From contig JAAUPF010000056.1 in assembly GCA_012034575.1 (NCBI GenBank), forward strand, positions 1 to 36,106: 36,106 bases of DNA. The letters are read 5' to 3'. Of the stretch, positions 24,681-33,154 are shown in pieces; position 1 is the first letter of the stretch; each line of letters starts with the position of its first letter. The position numbers and the translations under genes are program-made. The DNA is from Richelia sp. CSU_2_1. GTDB lineage: Bacteria > Cyanobacteriota > Cyanobacteriia > Cyanobacteriales > Microcoleaceae. The notes under the pieces are model-generated. The model was not told the DNA's origin. It searched no databases and worked only from the letters and a program-made list of their open reading frames with translations.

Positions 24681-27600
24681 ATGAATCAAAATTTAGGAAT
24701 TAACATTGCCGGCTACGTCAGCGGCGAATTTGGAATTGGAGAAGGAGTCAGGGCCAACATCAGATCCGTAGAAGCAGCGGGAATTCCCTTTGCAATTAAC
24801 AATTTTACCCGCAGTCCACACCGCCATCAAGATACCAGCTATGACAATTTTCACCGCCGAGACAATCCTTTCCCGGTAAACTTAATTCAAATCAATGCGG
24901 ATCAAGTCAAACCCTTTTTAAAATATGCAGGTGCCAACTATTTAAAAAATCGCTACAATATTGGATTTTGGGCCTGGGAACTTCCCGAATTTCCGCCGGA
25001 ATGGCAGCCAGCATTCGATTGCTTTCACGAAATTTGGACTTACAGCAATTTCTGCGCCCAAGCAATTGCCATCGCCTCGCCAATTCCCGTTATTAAAATC
25101 GCGCCCAGCATTTCTTTTCCCGCACCTTCGCTGAACAGAAAAGCCCTCGAATTGCCGGAAAATAAATTTATTTTTCTGTTTGTTTTCGACTTTTGCAGCC
25201 GCATCGAACGCAAAAATCCTTTAGCGGTAATTGAGGCATTCAAACAAGCTTTTGGCGGGGACGATCGCGCCTTACTAATTATCAAATCTTCTAACTCCGA
25301 CAAATTTGTCAAACACCAGCAATTATTAAATTCTGCCATTGCAGCTAGCGATAATATTAAACATATAGACGGGTATTTGTCAAGAGAAGAACTTAACGCC
25401 CTGATCTACAATTGCGACTGTTATGTATCCCTGCACCGCTGCGAAGGATTCGGTTTGACAATGGCAGAAGCCATGTTTTACGGCAAGCCTGTAATTGCCA
25501 CCGCCTATTCATCAAATACAGAATTTATGAATGCAGGCAACAGCTTTTTAGTCAAGTACAAACTGACCGAAATTCCAGCAAATTGCAGTCCCTACAAACA
25601 AGGGAACATTTGGGCAGAACCAGATCCAGAACACGCTGCAGATTGGATGCGGTACGTTTTTAACAATTATGCAGAAGCCAAGCAAATAGGTGCGATCGCA
25701 GCCCGAGAAATTCAAACTTTTCTCAGCCCGCAAGTTGCCGGCAAGACAATCCGAAAACGCCTGGAATATATTGCTAAAATTACAGACAACTTTCAAAACA
25801 TAACTCAACCGGGAAACACTCACGCCCAAACTGCCAAAATTAGTAAATTACTGCTGTCAGCCCCAGATAAAAACCAAGAGAAAAATCCGCAACCTTTAGT
25901 CAGTATTTGCATTCCGACATACAACGGCGAAGCCTTCATCGCCGAAGCAATTCAAAGCGCGATCGACCAAACTTATCCCAACATAGAAATTATTGTATCC
26001 GATGACGGTTCCACAGACAAAACAGTGGCGATCGCCCAATCTTTTCAATCGCAAACTTCCGCCGATTTCCGCATCGTCCTCCACCGCAACTACGGCTTAT
26101 CGCAAAACTGGAACTTCTGCATTTCCCAAGCTAAAGGCGAATACATAAAATTTCTGTTTCAAGACGACTTCCTCGCGCCAGAATGTATTGAAAAACTCGT
26201 AGCAGTCGCCCGACAAGACTCAGAAATCGGCTTGGTTTTCTCCCCGCGCGGCATTGCCATTGCTGAAACAGAATCCAACCCAATTTTGCGCAAAGCTTCC
26301 AGTGCGATCAAAGATTTGTACAAAGGTTGGTCGAATTTAAAACAAATCCAAAACGGACAAGAATTGCTGGCGGATGCTAACTGCTTGAACAACCCGATCA
26401 ACAAAATTGGCGAACCGACTACAGTCTTAATTGCCGCCCGCGTTTTTCGAGAAATAGGATTGTTTGATTCGGAATTATCTCAGTATGTAGACTTAGATAT
26501 GTGGTGGCGAATTCTGGGAAACTATAAAATAGGATTTGTCAGGGAACAACTATCAGCCCTGCGGATTCATCCCGAACAGCAAACCTGGAAAAACTTCGCT
26601 GTTAAGGAAAATCACAAAGATATTATCAGATTTTACAAAAAAATTCTCAACCATCCTGAATACCGTTTTCTCACGCCAGAATTTAAACAGCAAATTCAGC
26701 AAAAATTAGCATTAAAATTCAAGCATATTGTACCTGAATGCTCGGATATCGTCGAACTGTACAAACAATCTCCCTCAGATGGTAATATTCTTGACAGCCT
26801 GCGTCAAGTTCGCAAACAAATAGCAGAAACTTGGCTGAATTTGCCAGCCGAAAAATTGGAAAATGCTTGGTCTGCATCTCTCGGCAAAAACCACCAATTA
26901 TTGCTAGCTAGCGGTCTCAAAAATGAATCTTTGACGGAGGAAGAACGAACCTTTGTCGCGCATTTATCCGCCAAAATTGCCGCAGGTGGCGAACTTGCTA
27001 ACAGCATTCCATATCTGCTCGCAGCAATGCTGTATAGAGATGCTTATCAGTTGTCTTTCGAGTATAAAAATGCCGCAATTCCCCAATGGCTGTTTGACGA
27101 TTTCCTGAAATTCCTGTTTCAGCCTCCAGTTTGCTTCCAACAAATTGGAGAAGTCGAAAAATACTCTGAATATTTGCAGCAGCTAATAGATTACGTTGCT
27201 ACTAATATAGCGCAGTTTCCTGCTGCGGAAGTTTGGCAGTATTTGGCTGCATTTGTGGCTCAAAAAGCAAATTTTCAATCTTTGTATTTAAGCGAAGCAA
27301 ATCTCCTGAAAGTATTGAGCCAAATCGGAGATATTAGGGAGTTTTACTTAAAAAATATTGGCAGTCAAATAGAGTGGGAGTTTGCAGAATCTGTCCCCGA
27401 TCGCCCTCAGATAGAACTCGGCATTTTCCTCGAGGAAATTGCTGCTACACCCGAAACTTTTTCGGCCATCCCCGTCTTTGAATATTTAGATAGAAACAAA
27501 TTTGAAATTACAGTATATACTGGTAAAATACAGGACGATCGACTTGCTAAATACTGTGCCAGCCACGCCGACAACTTAATACAACTGCCGCCCGATTTAG

Positions 27601-28526
27601 CAAATCGAGTCCAAAACATTCGATCGCGCGATTTAGATATCCTGCTAATTTGTACCAATCCCGCCGACAATAGCCCCGAAAATACTTTCAACTCTCTGCT
27701 ATTCACCCACAGATTAGCACGAGTACAAATTGCGATCGCCCCATCAATCCCCGCCACTACCGGAATCCGCAACATCGATTATTTCATCACCACAAATCTC
27801 ACATTAACCGCCAATCCAGCAGCCAACTATCGAGAAAAACTTATTGCTTTAGAAGGCTCGGGAATTTGTTGCAGCTATCCGCTAGAATTAGAAAATTCCA
27901 CCGTCGAACCGACGCGCCAAAGTTGGGGCGCTACCGACGGATCGGTAGTCTTCATGTCCGGAGCAAGAGCATTTCAAATCATCCCAGAATTGAGATTAAC
28001 TTGGGCAAAAATAATTGCCGCCGTACCCAATTCAATTTTAGTTTTATATCCCTTTCGTTCCCGATCGGAAGACTATCCCGTACTGCCATTTTTCAACCAA
28101 ATTCGATCGACATTCGCGGAATCTGGTATTGACAAAAATCGAGTAGTTATGATAAGAGCGCTGCCATCTCGCGCAGATTGCATAAAATGTTTGAAATTAG
28201 CTGATATATATTTAGATTCTTATCCTTACAGCAGTGGATGCTCCATAGCAGAACCGCTGTTGCTAGGATTGCCTGTAGTGGCAAGAACAGGGCAAACAGA
28301 GCGATCGCGCCTCGCAGCAGCAGTCCTCCAAGAACTGCAACTTCCGGAACTGGTAGCCAGCAGCGAGAAATCTTATGTAGAAATAAGTGCAGCCTTGGGA
28401 AACAACCCCGAAATGCGCCAAATCTACCGCGATCGCATCCAGCAAAAAATGACCCTTAACCCGAGATTTCTTGACAGTCGCGCTTACTCCGATCGAATAG
28501 GCAAACTATTTAACAGGAATTCCTAG
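24681..28526 (+). CDS. Giant glycosyltransferase with GT4, GT2 and GT41-like modules
   Basis: 1281 residues from ATG 24681. Residues 1-375 are a GT4-type GT-B enzyme: GYVSGEFGIGEGVRANIRS, YNIGFWAWELPEFP, VSLHRCEGFGLTMAEAMFYGKPVIAT. Residues about 403-650 are a GT2 module: LVSICIPTYNGEAFI, IEIIVSDDGSTDKT and FLFQDDFLAPECI with DxD-like acidic pair. A helical linker (about 650-900) follows. Residues about 905-1281 resemble the catalytic half of bacterial SPINDLY/OGT (GT41) proteins: ELGIFLEEIAATPETFSAIP, VVFMSGARAFQIIPELRLTWAKI, VLYPFRSR, LKLADIYLDSYPYSSG and EPLLLGLPVVAR. Three transferases in one chain suggest stepwise building of an oligosaccharide on a polypeptide or lipid. No membrane segment. 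An upstream ribosome site is not visible because heptamers run to 9 bp before the start. Confidence 0.9.
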   Translation: MNQNLGINIAGYVSGEFGIGEGVRANIRSVEAAGIPFAINNFTRSPHRHQDTSYDNFHRRDNPFPVNLIQINADQVKPFLKYAGANYLKNRYNIGFWAWELPEFPPEWQPAFDCFHEIWTYSNFCAQAIAIASPIPVIKIAPSISFPAPSLNRKALELPENKFIFLFVFDFCSRIERKNPLAVIEAFKQAFGGDDRALLIIKSSNSDKFVKHQQLLNSAIAASDNIKHIDGYLSREELNALIYNCDCYVSLHRCEGFGLTMAEAMFYGKPVIATAYSSNTEFMNAGNSFLVKYKLTEIPANCSPYKQGNIWAEPDPEHAADWMRYVFNNYAEAKQIGAIAAREIQTFLSPQVAGKTIRKRLEYIAKITDNFQNITQPGNTHAQTAKISKLLLSAPDKNQEKNPQPLVSICIPTYNGEAFIAEAIQSAIDQTYPNIEIIVSDDGSTDKTVAIAQSFQSQTSADFRIVLHRNYGLSQNWNFCISQAKGEYIKFLFQDDFLAPECIEKLVAVARQDSEIGLVFSPRGIAIAETESNPILRKASSAIKDLYKGWSNLKQIQNGQELLADANCLNNPINKIGEPTTVLIAARVFREIGLFDSELSQYVDLDMWWRILGNYKIGFVREQLSALRIHPEQQTWKNFAVKENHKDIIRFYKKILNHPEYRFLTPEFKQQIQQKLALKFKHIVPECSDIVELYKQSPSDGNILDSLRQVRKQIAETWLNLPAEKLENAWSASLGKNHQLLLASGLKNESLTEEERTFVAHLSAKIAAGGELANSIPYLLAAMLYRDAYQLSFEYKNAAIPQWLFDDFLKFLFQPPVCFQQIGEVEKYSEYLQQLIDYVATNIAQFPAAEVWQYLAAFVAQKANFQSLYLSEANLLKVLSQIGDIREFYLKNIGSQIEWEFAESVPDRPQIELGIFLEEIAATPETFSAIPVFEYLDRNKFEITVYTGKIQDDRLAKYCASHADNLIQLPPDLANRVQNIRSRDLDILLICTNPADNSPENTFNSLLFTHRLARVQIAIAPSIPATTGIRNIDYFITTNLTLTANPAANYREKLIALEGSGICCSYPLELENSTVEPTRQSWGATDGSVVFMSGARAFQIIPELRLTWAKIIAAVPNSILVLYPFRSRSEDYPVLPFFNQIRSTFAESGIDKNRVVMIRALPSRADCIKCLKLADIYLDSYPYSSGCSIAEPLLLGLPVVARTGQTERSRLAAAVLQELQLPELVASSEKSYVEISAALGNNPEMRQIYRDRIQQKMTLNPRFLDSRAYSDRIGKLFNRNS

Positions 28527-28868
28527 AGGCTCAAATCGAGTTTGGGACGAAAACAGTGCATCGCAGCCTTGAAGATCGTTGAAAAACCCATTCTTTCGCG
28601 TACAAGGAACCCCTCGGGGAGCAAAGCGTCAAGAAAGGTAAACATAGCAAATGCCGAGGCAGTTAGAAGCTTCGAGAAGGTTGAAAATATTGCTATAACG
28701 GCATTTTCCTGCTTCCTTCTTCCTTCTTCCTTCTTCCTTCTGCTACAGCAACAGCCTGAGCCCGCCAAGCTTCTGCTATCATCGGGAAATCTAGGTGTTA
28801 GAGTTGTCGCTCTTTTCCTGCCACAGCTAAATTAAAGGGGAAGCGCTAGTCAGTTGGAGACAAAATTA
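28527..28868. other. Upstream region of the secretion operon with pyrimidine repeat
   Basis: About 340 bp without a gene. It contains a CCCCTCGGGG palindrome (28608-28617) and four to five CCTTCTT heptamer units (about 28709-28740). A weak promoter candidate TTGTCG (28805) with TAAATT 18 bp downstream lies before the PPIase gene. Confidence 0.45.
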
Positions 28869-29618
28869 ATGACAGGACTTTTTCAAATAGGCGATAAATT
28901 ACTGCAAGCTCAGGATATGCCAGCGCTGCTCAAGCGCTACCAATTGATGCCGCAATTCTTGCGGGGTGTCATCTTAGACCAAGCGATCGCACCTTTTACT
29001 TGTACCGAAGAAGAGCGCAAATCCGCCGCCGATAACTTTCTGGCCCAGTATCAAATGACAGCCCCCGGAGCCAAAGAAAATTGGCTGCGCGGCCAGAACA
29101 TGAGCGAAGAAGAATTTCTAGACATGGTTTCCCGACCCCTATCGATCGAAAAATTCAAGCAACACACTTGGATGCCTAAAGTAGATAACTATTTTTTAAC
29201 CCGCAAAGCCAGCCTAGACCACGTAGTCTACTCGCTGCTGCGCACTAAAAATCCAGCCCTAGCAAACGAACTTTACTTTCGCATCCTCGAAGGCGAACAA
29301 AGCTTTGCCGAAGTAGCCCGCAACTTCTCAGAAGGGCCCGAAGCCAAATCCGACGGATTGTTGGGGCCAGTCCCCCTCAGCCAGCCTCACCCCGCAATCG
29401 GTAAACTTTTGTCAGTCAGCCAGCCAAACCAACTCTGGGCACCGCGCCCTCTGGCAGAATGGACGGTAATTATCCGACTCGAAAAGTTCATGCCCGCCCA
29501 ACTCGACGACTCGATGCGCCGGCGCTTGATCGACGAACTGTTTGAAACCTGGCTCAACGATCAGATCTCGACAATCGGTCCGCTACAGCCCTTCTCTTCC
29601 GTATCATCCATATCATGA
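28869..29618 (+). CDS. Parvulin-type peptidyl-prolyl isomerase of the secretion locus
   Basis: 249 residues from ATG 28869, which has GGAGA 10 bases upstream; an in-frame TTG at 28854 is less likely. The parvulin/rotamase core is at about 120-215: DHVVYSLLRTKNPALANELYFRILEGEQSFAEVARNFSEGPEAKSDGLLGPVPLSQPHP; the GLLG/PHP residues are hallmarks of PpiC/SurA parvulins. N-terminal helices (about 15-110) resemble the SurA-type chaperone part. It has no signal peptide, so acts in the cytoplasm, probably keeping export substrates unfolded or guiding them to the ABC exporter. Its TGA overlaps the exporter ATG by 4 bp (ATGA), showing translational coupling. Confidence 0.9.
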   Translation: MTGLFQIGDKLLQAQDMPALLKRYQLMPQFLRGVILDQAIAPFTCTEEERKSAADNFLAQYQMTAPGAKENWLRGQNMSEEEFLDMVSRPLSIEKFKQHTWMPKVDNYFLTRKASLDHVVYSLLRTKNPALANELYFRILEGEQSFAEVARNFSEGPEAKSDGLLGPVPLSQPHPAIGKLLSVSQPNQLWAPRPLAEWTVIIRLEKFMPAQLDDSMRRRLIDELFETWLNDQISTIGPLQPFSSVSSIS

Positions 29619-32611
29619 CTTCTTCCGCCGTCTCGCTATCCCAGATTCAAGACTTCCTAGCTCAAACCCCCCCTTTTGACCGACTCTCGGAGGCGGCACT
29701 GGCCTCGTTGGCGGCACAGTGCCAGCTTCTCGGCTACCGCACCGGTCAACCCCTGTTCGAGCGGGAAAAACTGCCAACTCAAATCGCAGTCATCTATCAA
29801 GGACAGGCCCGGCTGCTGGGCTACGATCGAAGATCCAACCGGCACGTCAGTTTGCGCTTGGTGCAGCCGAAGGAAATTCTCGGCTGGGCCGGTTTGCTGC
29901 GGGGAATCCCCTGCGAAACTGCGATCGCCTCTACAGATGCGATCGCGATCGTCCTGCCGGCCGAAGATTTTTTCACCGCGATCGAAAAAAACCCCACCTT
30001 CGGCGAAGCATTTCGAGACCACTGTTCCCTGAGCGAAGTATTTGAACTGTTAAGCCTGGAATTGCAGCGCCAAGCCGACGGCACCACCAACCTCAAATCA
30101 ATTACCCAGCAAGCTTGGGAAGATGCCACAGTCGTCAACCTGCCCAACGGTAACAAAAAAACTCCCGAACTTGCCAAAGAATTAGCGGACGATCGAATTT
30201 GGCTCGTCAGCAGCGGCGTTGTCGGCGACTTTCCCACCGGCAGCCGCTTATCTTTGGAAAATGCAGCCAAATCCTTAAAAGTAGAAGGCCCCAGAGGAGC
30301 CCGCTTGGTCGGTTTCCGGGAAGTCTCAGAATCCATAGAAGAAACCCAAACAGAAGTAACGACCGAAACCACAGTCTCGGAAACCAAGCCGGGCATAATA
30401 TTTAAAAATGTAGAAATTGCGCCCGATCGACCCCCAGAAGCGCCCAAAGCCGGAACAGATGCCTCTAGATTCCCGATTTTCCGGGGTCGAGGGCCAATAG
30501 ACGCCCCCCTAGCTTGCTTCCAAATGCTGAGCAAGCATTTCGGCCTCAAATTCCGCAAGGAAATCATCCGCAAAGTCCTAGAAAATCAGCTAAAAACCGC
30601 CGGTTCAATTTCCATGCAAGCCTGCGGAGCTATTACCCAAAGCATGGGTCTGACCCCCCAATTAGCTCAAGTGCCGGCCGATGCCATCAACCGGATCAAA
30701 GCCCCGGCAATGATCAAATGGAAAGATAGCTTTGGCATTCTCTACAGCATTACCGAGCAAGAATTGACGCTGGCAACGGCAGAAGACGGCCTGAAGCGAC
30801 TGCGGCTGCCTCAGTTTAAAGAAGTCTGGGGCGATGTCGGAGAAGTGCTGCTGCTGCAAGCCCCCCAAGTCGAACAAAAAGAGCAGTTCAGCTTCTGGTG
30901 GTTCGTGCCGGCGCTGATGGAACACAAAACAGTGTTTTTTGAAGTCCTGCTTTCTTCGTTTTTCGTGCAGTTATTCGGTCTGGCAAACCCTTTAATCAGC
31001 CAAGTAATTATTGATAAAGTATTGGGTCAGCGCAGTATCGACACCTTGGATATTTTAGGTGCGTTTCTGTTAGGAGTTGCTTTGTTTGAAGGATTGCTTA
31101 ACGGCTTGCGAACCTTCTTATTTGTAGATACTTCCAACCGCATTGATGTCAAATTGAGCGCGGAGATTATCGACCACTTGCTCCGCTTGCCTCAAAATTA
31201 TTTTGACAACCGGCGCGTCGGCGATTTGGTTTACAAATTTAGCATGATGGGCCAGATTCGGGAATTCATGACGGGTACAGCCCTGACAGTGGTTCTCGAC
31301 GCGATATTTTCGGTGGTTTACGTCGCCGTAATGATTTCTTACAGCGTGCAGCTAACTTTTGTATCGCTGGCAGTGGTGCCGATCCTAGCTTTGATGATCG
31401 TGCTGATAAACCCCCTAGTGCTGCGGCTGATCAAACAAAGAAACAACCGTTTTTCAGACGCTCAATCTTATTTGGTGGAAGTAGTCAGCGGGATTCAAAC
31501 TGTTAAAGCTCAAAATATTGAATTGAAATCCCGCTGGGAATGGTCCGGCCGCTACGCTAAATACATTACAGCCAGTTTTAAAACTATTCTGACCGGGACT
31601 ACTGCAGGCACGATCAGTACATTTTTGAACCAGGTAGGAAACCTCGCTCAGTTGTGGGTGGGAGCTTATTTGGTACTGGAAAACAAGATTACTTTGGGTC
31701 AGTTGATTGCTTTCCGAATTATCTCTGGGAACGTGACAGGTTCGCTGCTGCGATTTGTCAGCGTTTGGCAGAGTTTCCAAGAAGTTTCAATGTCGATCGA
31801 TATGCTTAAAGATATCGTCGATACCCCTACAGAAACTAGCGAAGAAGACCGCAGCAATATCCCGATGCCGGCAATTCAAGGGGCGGTGACTTACGAAGAA
31901 GTTTCCTTCCGATTTCTTGAAAGTGGGCCGCTGCAATTGGCTAACGTGAATTTGGATTTTCCCGCAGGCAGTTTTGTCGGGATTGTGGGGGGTAGCGGTT
32001 CCGGTAAAAGTACCGCAATGAAGCTCTTGCAGCGCCTCTATCCGCCGCTGTCGGGACGGATTTTTATTGACGGCTACGATATTGCCAAGGTGGAATTGTA
32101 TTCGCTGCGCAGCCAACTCGGAGTAGTGCTGCAAGATACTTTGCTGTTCAACTGTTCGGTGCAGGAAAATATTGCACTCAGCAATCCCGACGCGAGTACG
32201 GATGAAATTGTGCGCGCTGCGAAATTAGCCGTAGCTCACGATTTTATTATGGGCTTGCCTGCTGGCTACAATACCATAGTGGGAGAACGGGGTTCATCGC
32301 TTTCCGGGGGTCAAAGACAGCGTTTGGCGATCGCCCGGACAATTTTGCAAAATCCCAAACTGCTGATTTTAGACGAAGCTACCAGCGCGCTAGACTATCA
32401 TTCCGAGCGCCAAGTTTGCAACAACTTAGCCGAAGCTTTTCAGGGACGCACCGTATTTTTCATCACTCACCGCCTGACTACAGTGCAAAACGCCGACATG
32501 ATTATTATGATGGATCAAGGCTCTGTAGTCGAGCAGGGAACTCATAAAGAATTAATGAGTCTTAAAGGACGTTACTATTGTCTGTTCCAACAGCAAGAAG
32601 CTCAACAATAA
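29615..32611 (+). CDS. HetC-like type I secretion ABC exporter with cNMP-type N-terminus
   Basis: 998 residues. Domains: a cyclic-nucleotide-binding-like N-terminus (about 10-135; TPPFDRLSEAALASLAAQC, LFEREKLPTQIAVIYQGQARL); a linker; a C39-like peptidase domain (about 290-420) in which the nucleophile Cys position reads IDAPLACFQM (Ala instead of Cys) and the catalytic His is not present, so it should bind rather than cut substrates, as HlyB does. Six membrane helices (about 430-720) follow, then an ATPase with Walker A GGSGSGKST (about 792), signature LSGGQRQRLAIA (about 895), Walker B LLILDEAT (about 919) and H-loop ITHRL. It resembles HetC and other cyanobacterial RTX exporters. The uncleaved-substrate form fits RTX proteins such as the one encoded at 6064-7401. 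Confidence 0.93.
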   Translation: MTSSAVSLSQIQDFLAQTPPFDRLSEAALASLAAQCQLLGYRTGQPLFEREKLPTQIAVIYQGQARLLGYDRRSNRHVSLRLVQPKEILGWAGLLRGIPCETAIASTDAIAIVLPAEDFFTAIEKNPTFGEAFRDHCSLSEVFELLSLELQRQADGTTNLKSITQQAWEDATVVNLPNGNKKTPELAKELADDRIWLVSSGVVGDFPTGSRLSLENAAKSLKVEGPRGARLVGFREVSESIEETQTEVTTETTVSETKPGIIFKNVEIAPDRPPEAPKAGTDASRFPIFRGRGPIDAPLACFQMLSKHFGLKFRKEIIRKVLENQLKTAGSISMQACGAITQSMGLTPQLAQVPADAINRIKAPAMIKWKDSFGILYSITEQELTLATAEDGLKRLRLPQFKEVWGDVGEVLLLQAPQVEQKEQFSFWWFVPALMEHKTVFFEVLLSSFFVQLFGLANPLISQVIIDKVLGQRSIDTLDILGAFLLGVALFEGLLNGLRTFLFVDTSNRIDVKLSAEIIDHLLRLPQNYFDNRRVGDLVYKFSMMGQIREFMTGTALTVVLDAIFSVVYVAVMISYSVQLTFVSLAVVPILALMIVLINPLVLRLIKQRNNRFSDAQSYLVEVVSGIQTVKAQNIELKSRWEWSGRYAKYITASFKTILTGTTAGTISTFLNQVGNLAQLWVGAYLVLENKITLGQLIAFRIISGNVTGSLLRFVSVWQSFQEVSMSIDMLKDIVDTPTETSEEDRSNIPMPAIQGAVTYEEVSFRFLESGPLQLANVNLDFPAGSFVGIVGGSGSGKSTAMKLLQRLYPPLSGRIFIDGYDIAKVELYSLRSQLGVVLQDTLLFNCSVQENIALSNPDASTDEIVRAAKLAVAHDFIMGLPAGYNTIVGERGSSLSGGQRQRLAIARTILQNPKLLILDEATSALDYHSERQVCNNLAEAFQGRTVFFITHRLTTVQNADMIIMMDQGSVVEQGTHKELMSLKGRYYCLFQQQEAQQ

Positions 32612-32624
32612 ATAATAGGAACGG

Positions 32625-32664
32625 CAATGGGAATGGGTAATGGGTAATGGGTAATGGGTAATGG
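32625..32664. repeat. TGGGTAA heptamer array
   Basis: Four TGGGTAA units and flanking TGGGAA-like remnants. The last unit supplies the ATG at 32661 that begins the four-helix-bundle frame. Its reverse complement, TTACCCA, differs by one base from the TTACCAA unit found on the other side of that gene. Confidence 0.9.
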
Positions 32665-33080
32665 CGAACGGGGATATGACTAGACCTGATTTTGAAGGTT
32701 TGGACGTTTACAAGTTGGCTGAAAAACTGGCAAATCAGGTTTGGTTTATTGTCAAAGGGTGGGACTTTTTTACGAAAGATACTATCGGGAAACAACTTGT
32801 ACGTGCAGCCGATAGTGTTTGTGCTAATATTGCAGAAGGAAGGGGCAGGTATAATTATCAAGACAATCGGCGTTTTGTTAAGATAGCTAGAGGTTCTTTG
32901 TATGAAACAATCAGTTTGTTGAGAATGGCATATGCCAGAAAATTGTTGACTGTAGAACAGGTAAATAGATTTCAACCAATAATTGATGAGTTGTCGCCAA
33001 AGCTCAATGCTTATCTAAAGTCAATAGGTTGTCAGCAAGAAAAAACGCTTGATGAAATATCTGAACTCCCTAACGACTAA
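32661..33080 (+). CDS. Four-helix-bundle protein (23S rRNA intervening-sequence/S23 family)
   Basis: 139 residues from ATG 32661; an in-frame ATG at 32676 (MTRPDFEGLDVYKLAE) gives a more typical start. The pattern FEGLDVYKLAEKLANQVW, IGKQLVRAADSVCANIAEGRGRYN, RRFVKIARGSLYETISLLRMA and IIDELSPKLNAYLKSI matches the four-helix-bundle family first found inside 23S rRNA genes and related to the Avd protein of diversity-generating retroelements. These proteins bind nucleic acids; here no rRNA, reverse transcriptase or variable repeat is nearby. The gene lies alone between the exporter and its HlyD partner with heptamer arrays on both sides, as if it entered as a cassette. Host role unknown. Confidence 0.9.
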   Translation: MANGDMTRPDFEGLDVYKLAEKLANQVWFIVKGWDFFTKDTIGKQLVRAADSVCANIAEGRGRYNYQDNRRFVKIARGSLYETISLLRMAYARKLLTVEQVNRFQPIIDELSPKLNAYLKSIGCQQEKTLDEISELPND

Positions 33081-33088
33081 AAAACTCG

Positions 33089-33150
33089 CCAATTACCAAT
33101 TACCAATTATCAATTACCAATTACCAACTACCAATTACCAATTACCAATT
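33089..33150. repeat. CCAATTA heptamer array
   Basis: Eight to nine units CCAATTA with small variants (one TCAATTA, one CCAACTA) end 4 bp before the HlyD start codon at 33155. Confidence 0.95.
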
Positions 33151-33154
33151 TGTT

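Noticed and set aside
29821-30573. 250-codon minus-strand frame
   Set aside because: Antisense to the cNMP and C39-like part of the ABC exporter, which has clear domain matches.
32661-33080. Possible diversity-generating retroelement (Avd-like protein)
   Set aside because: No reverse transcriptase, template repeat or variable repeat is visible in the window.
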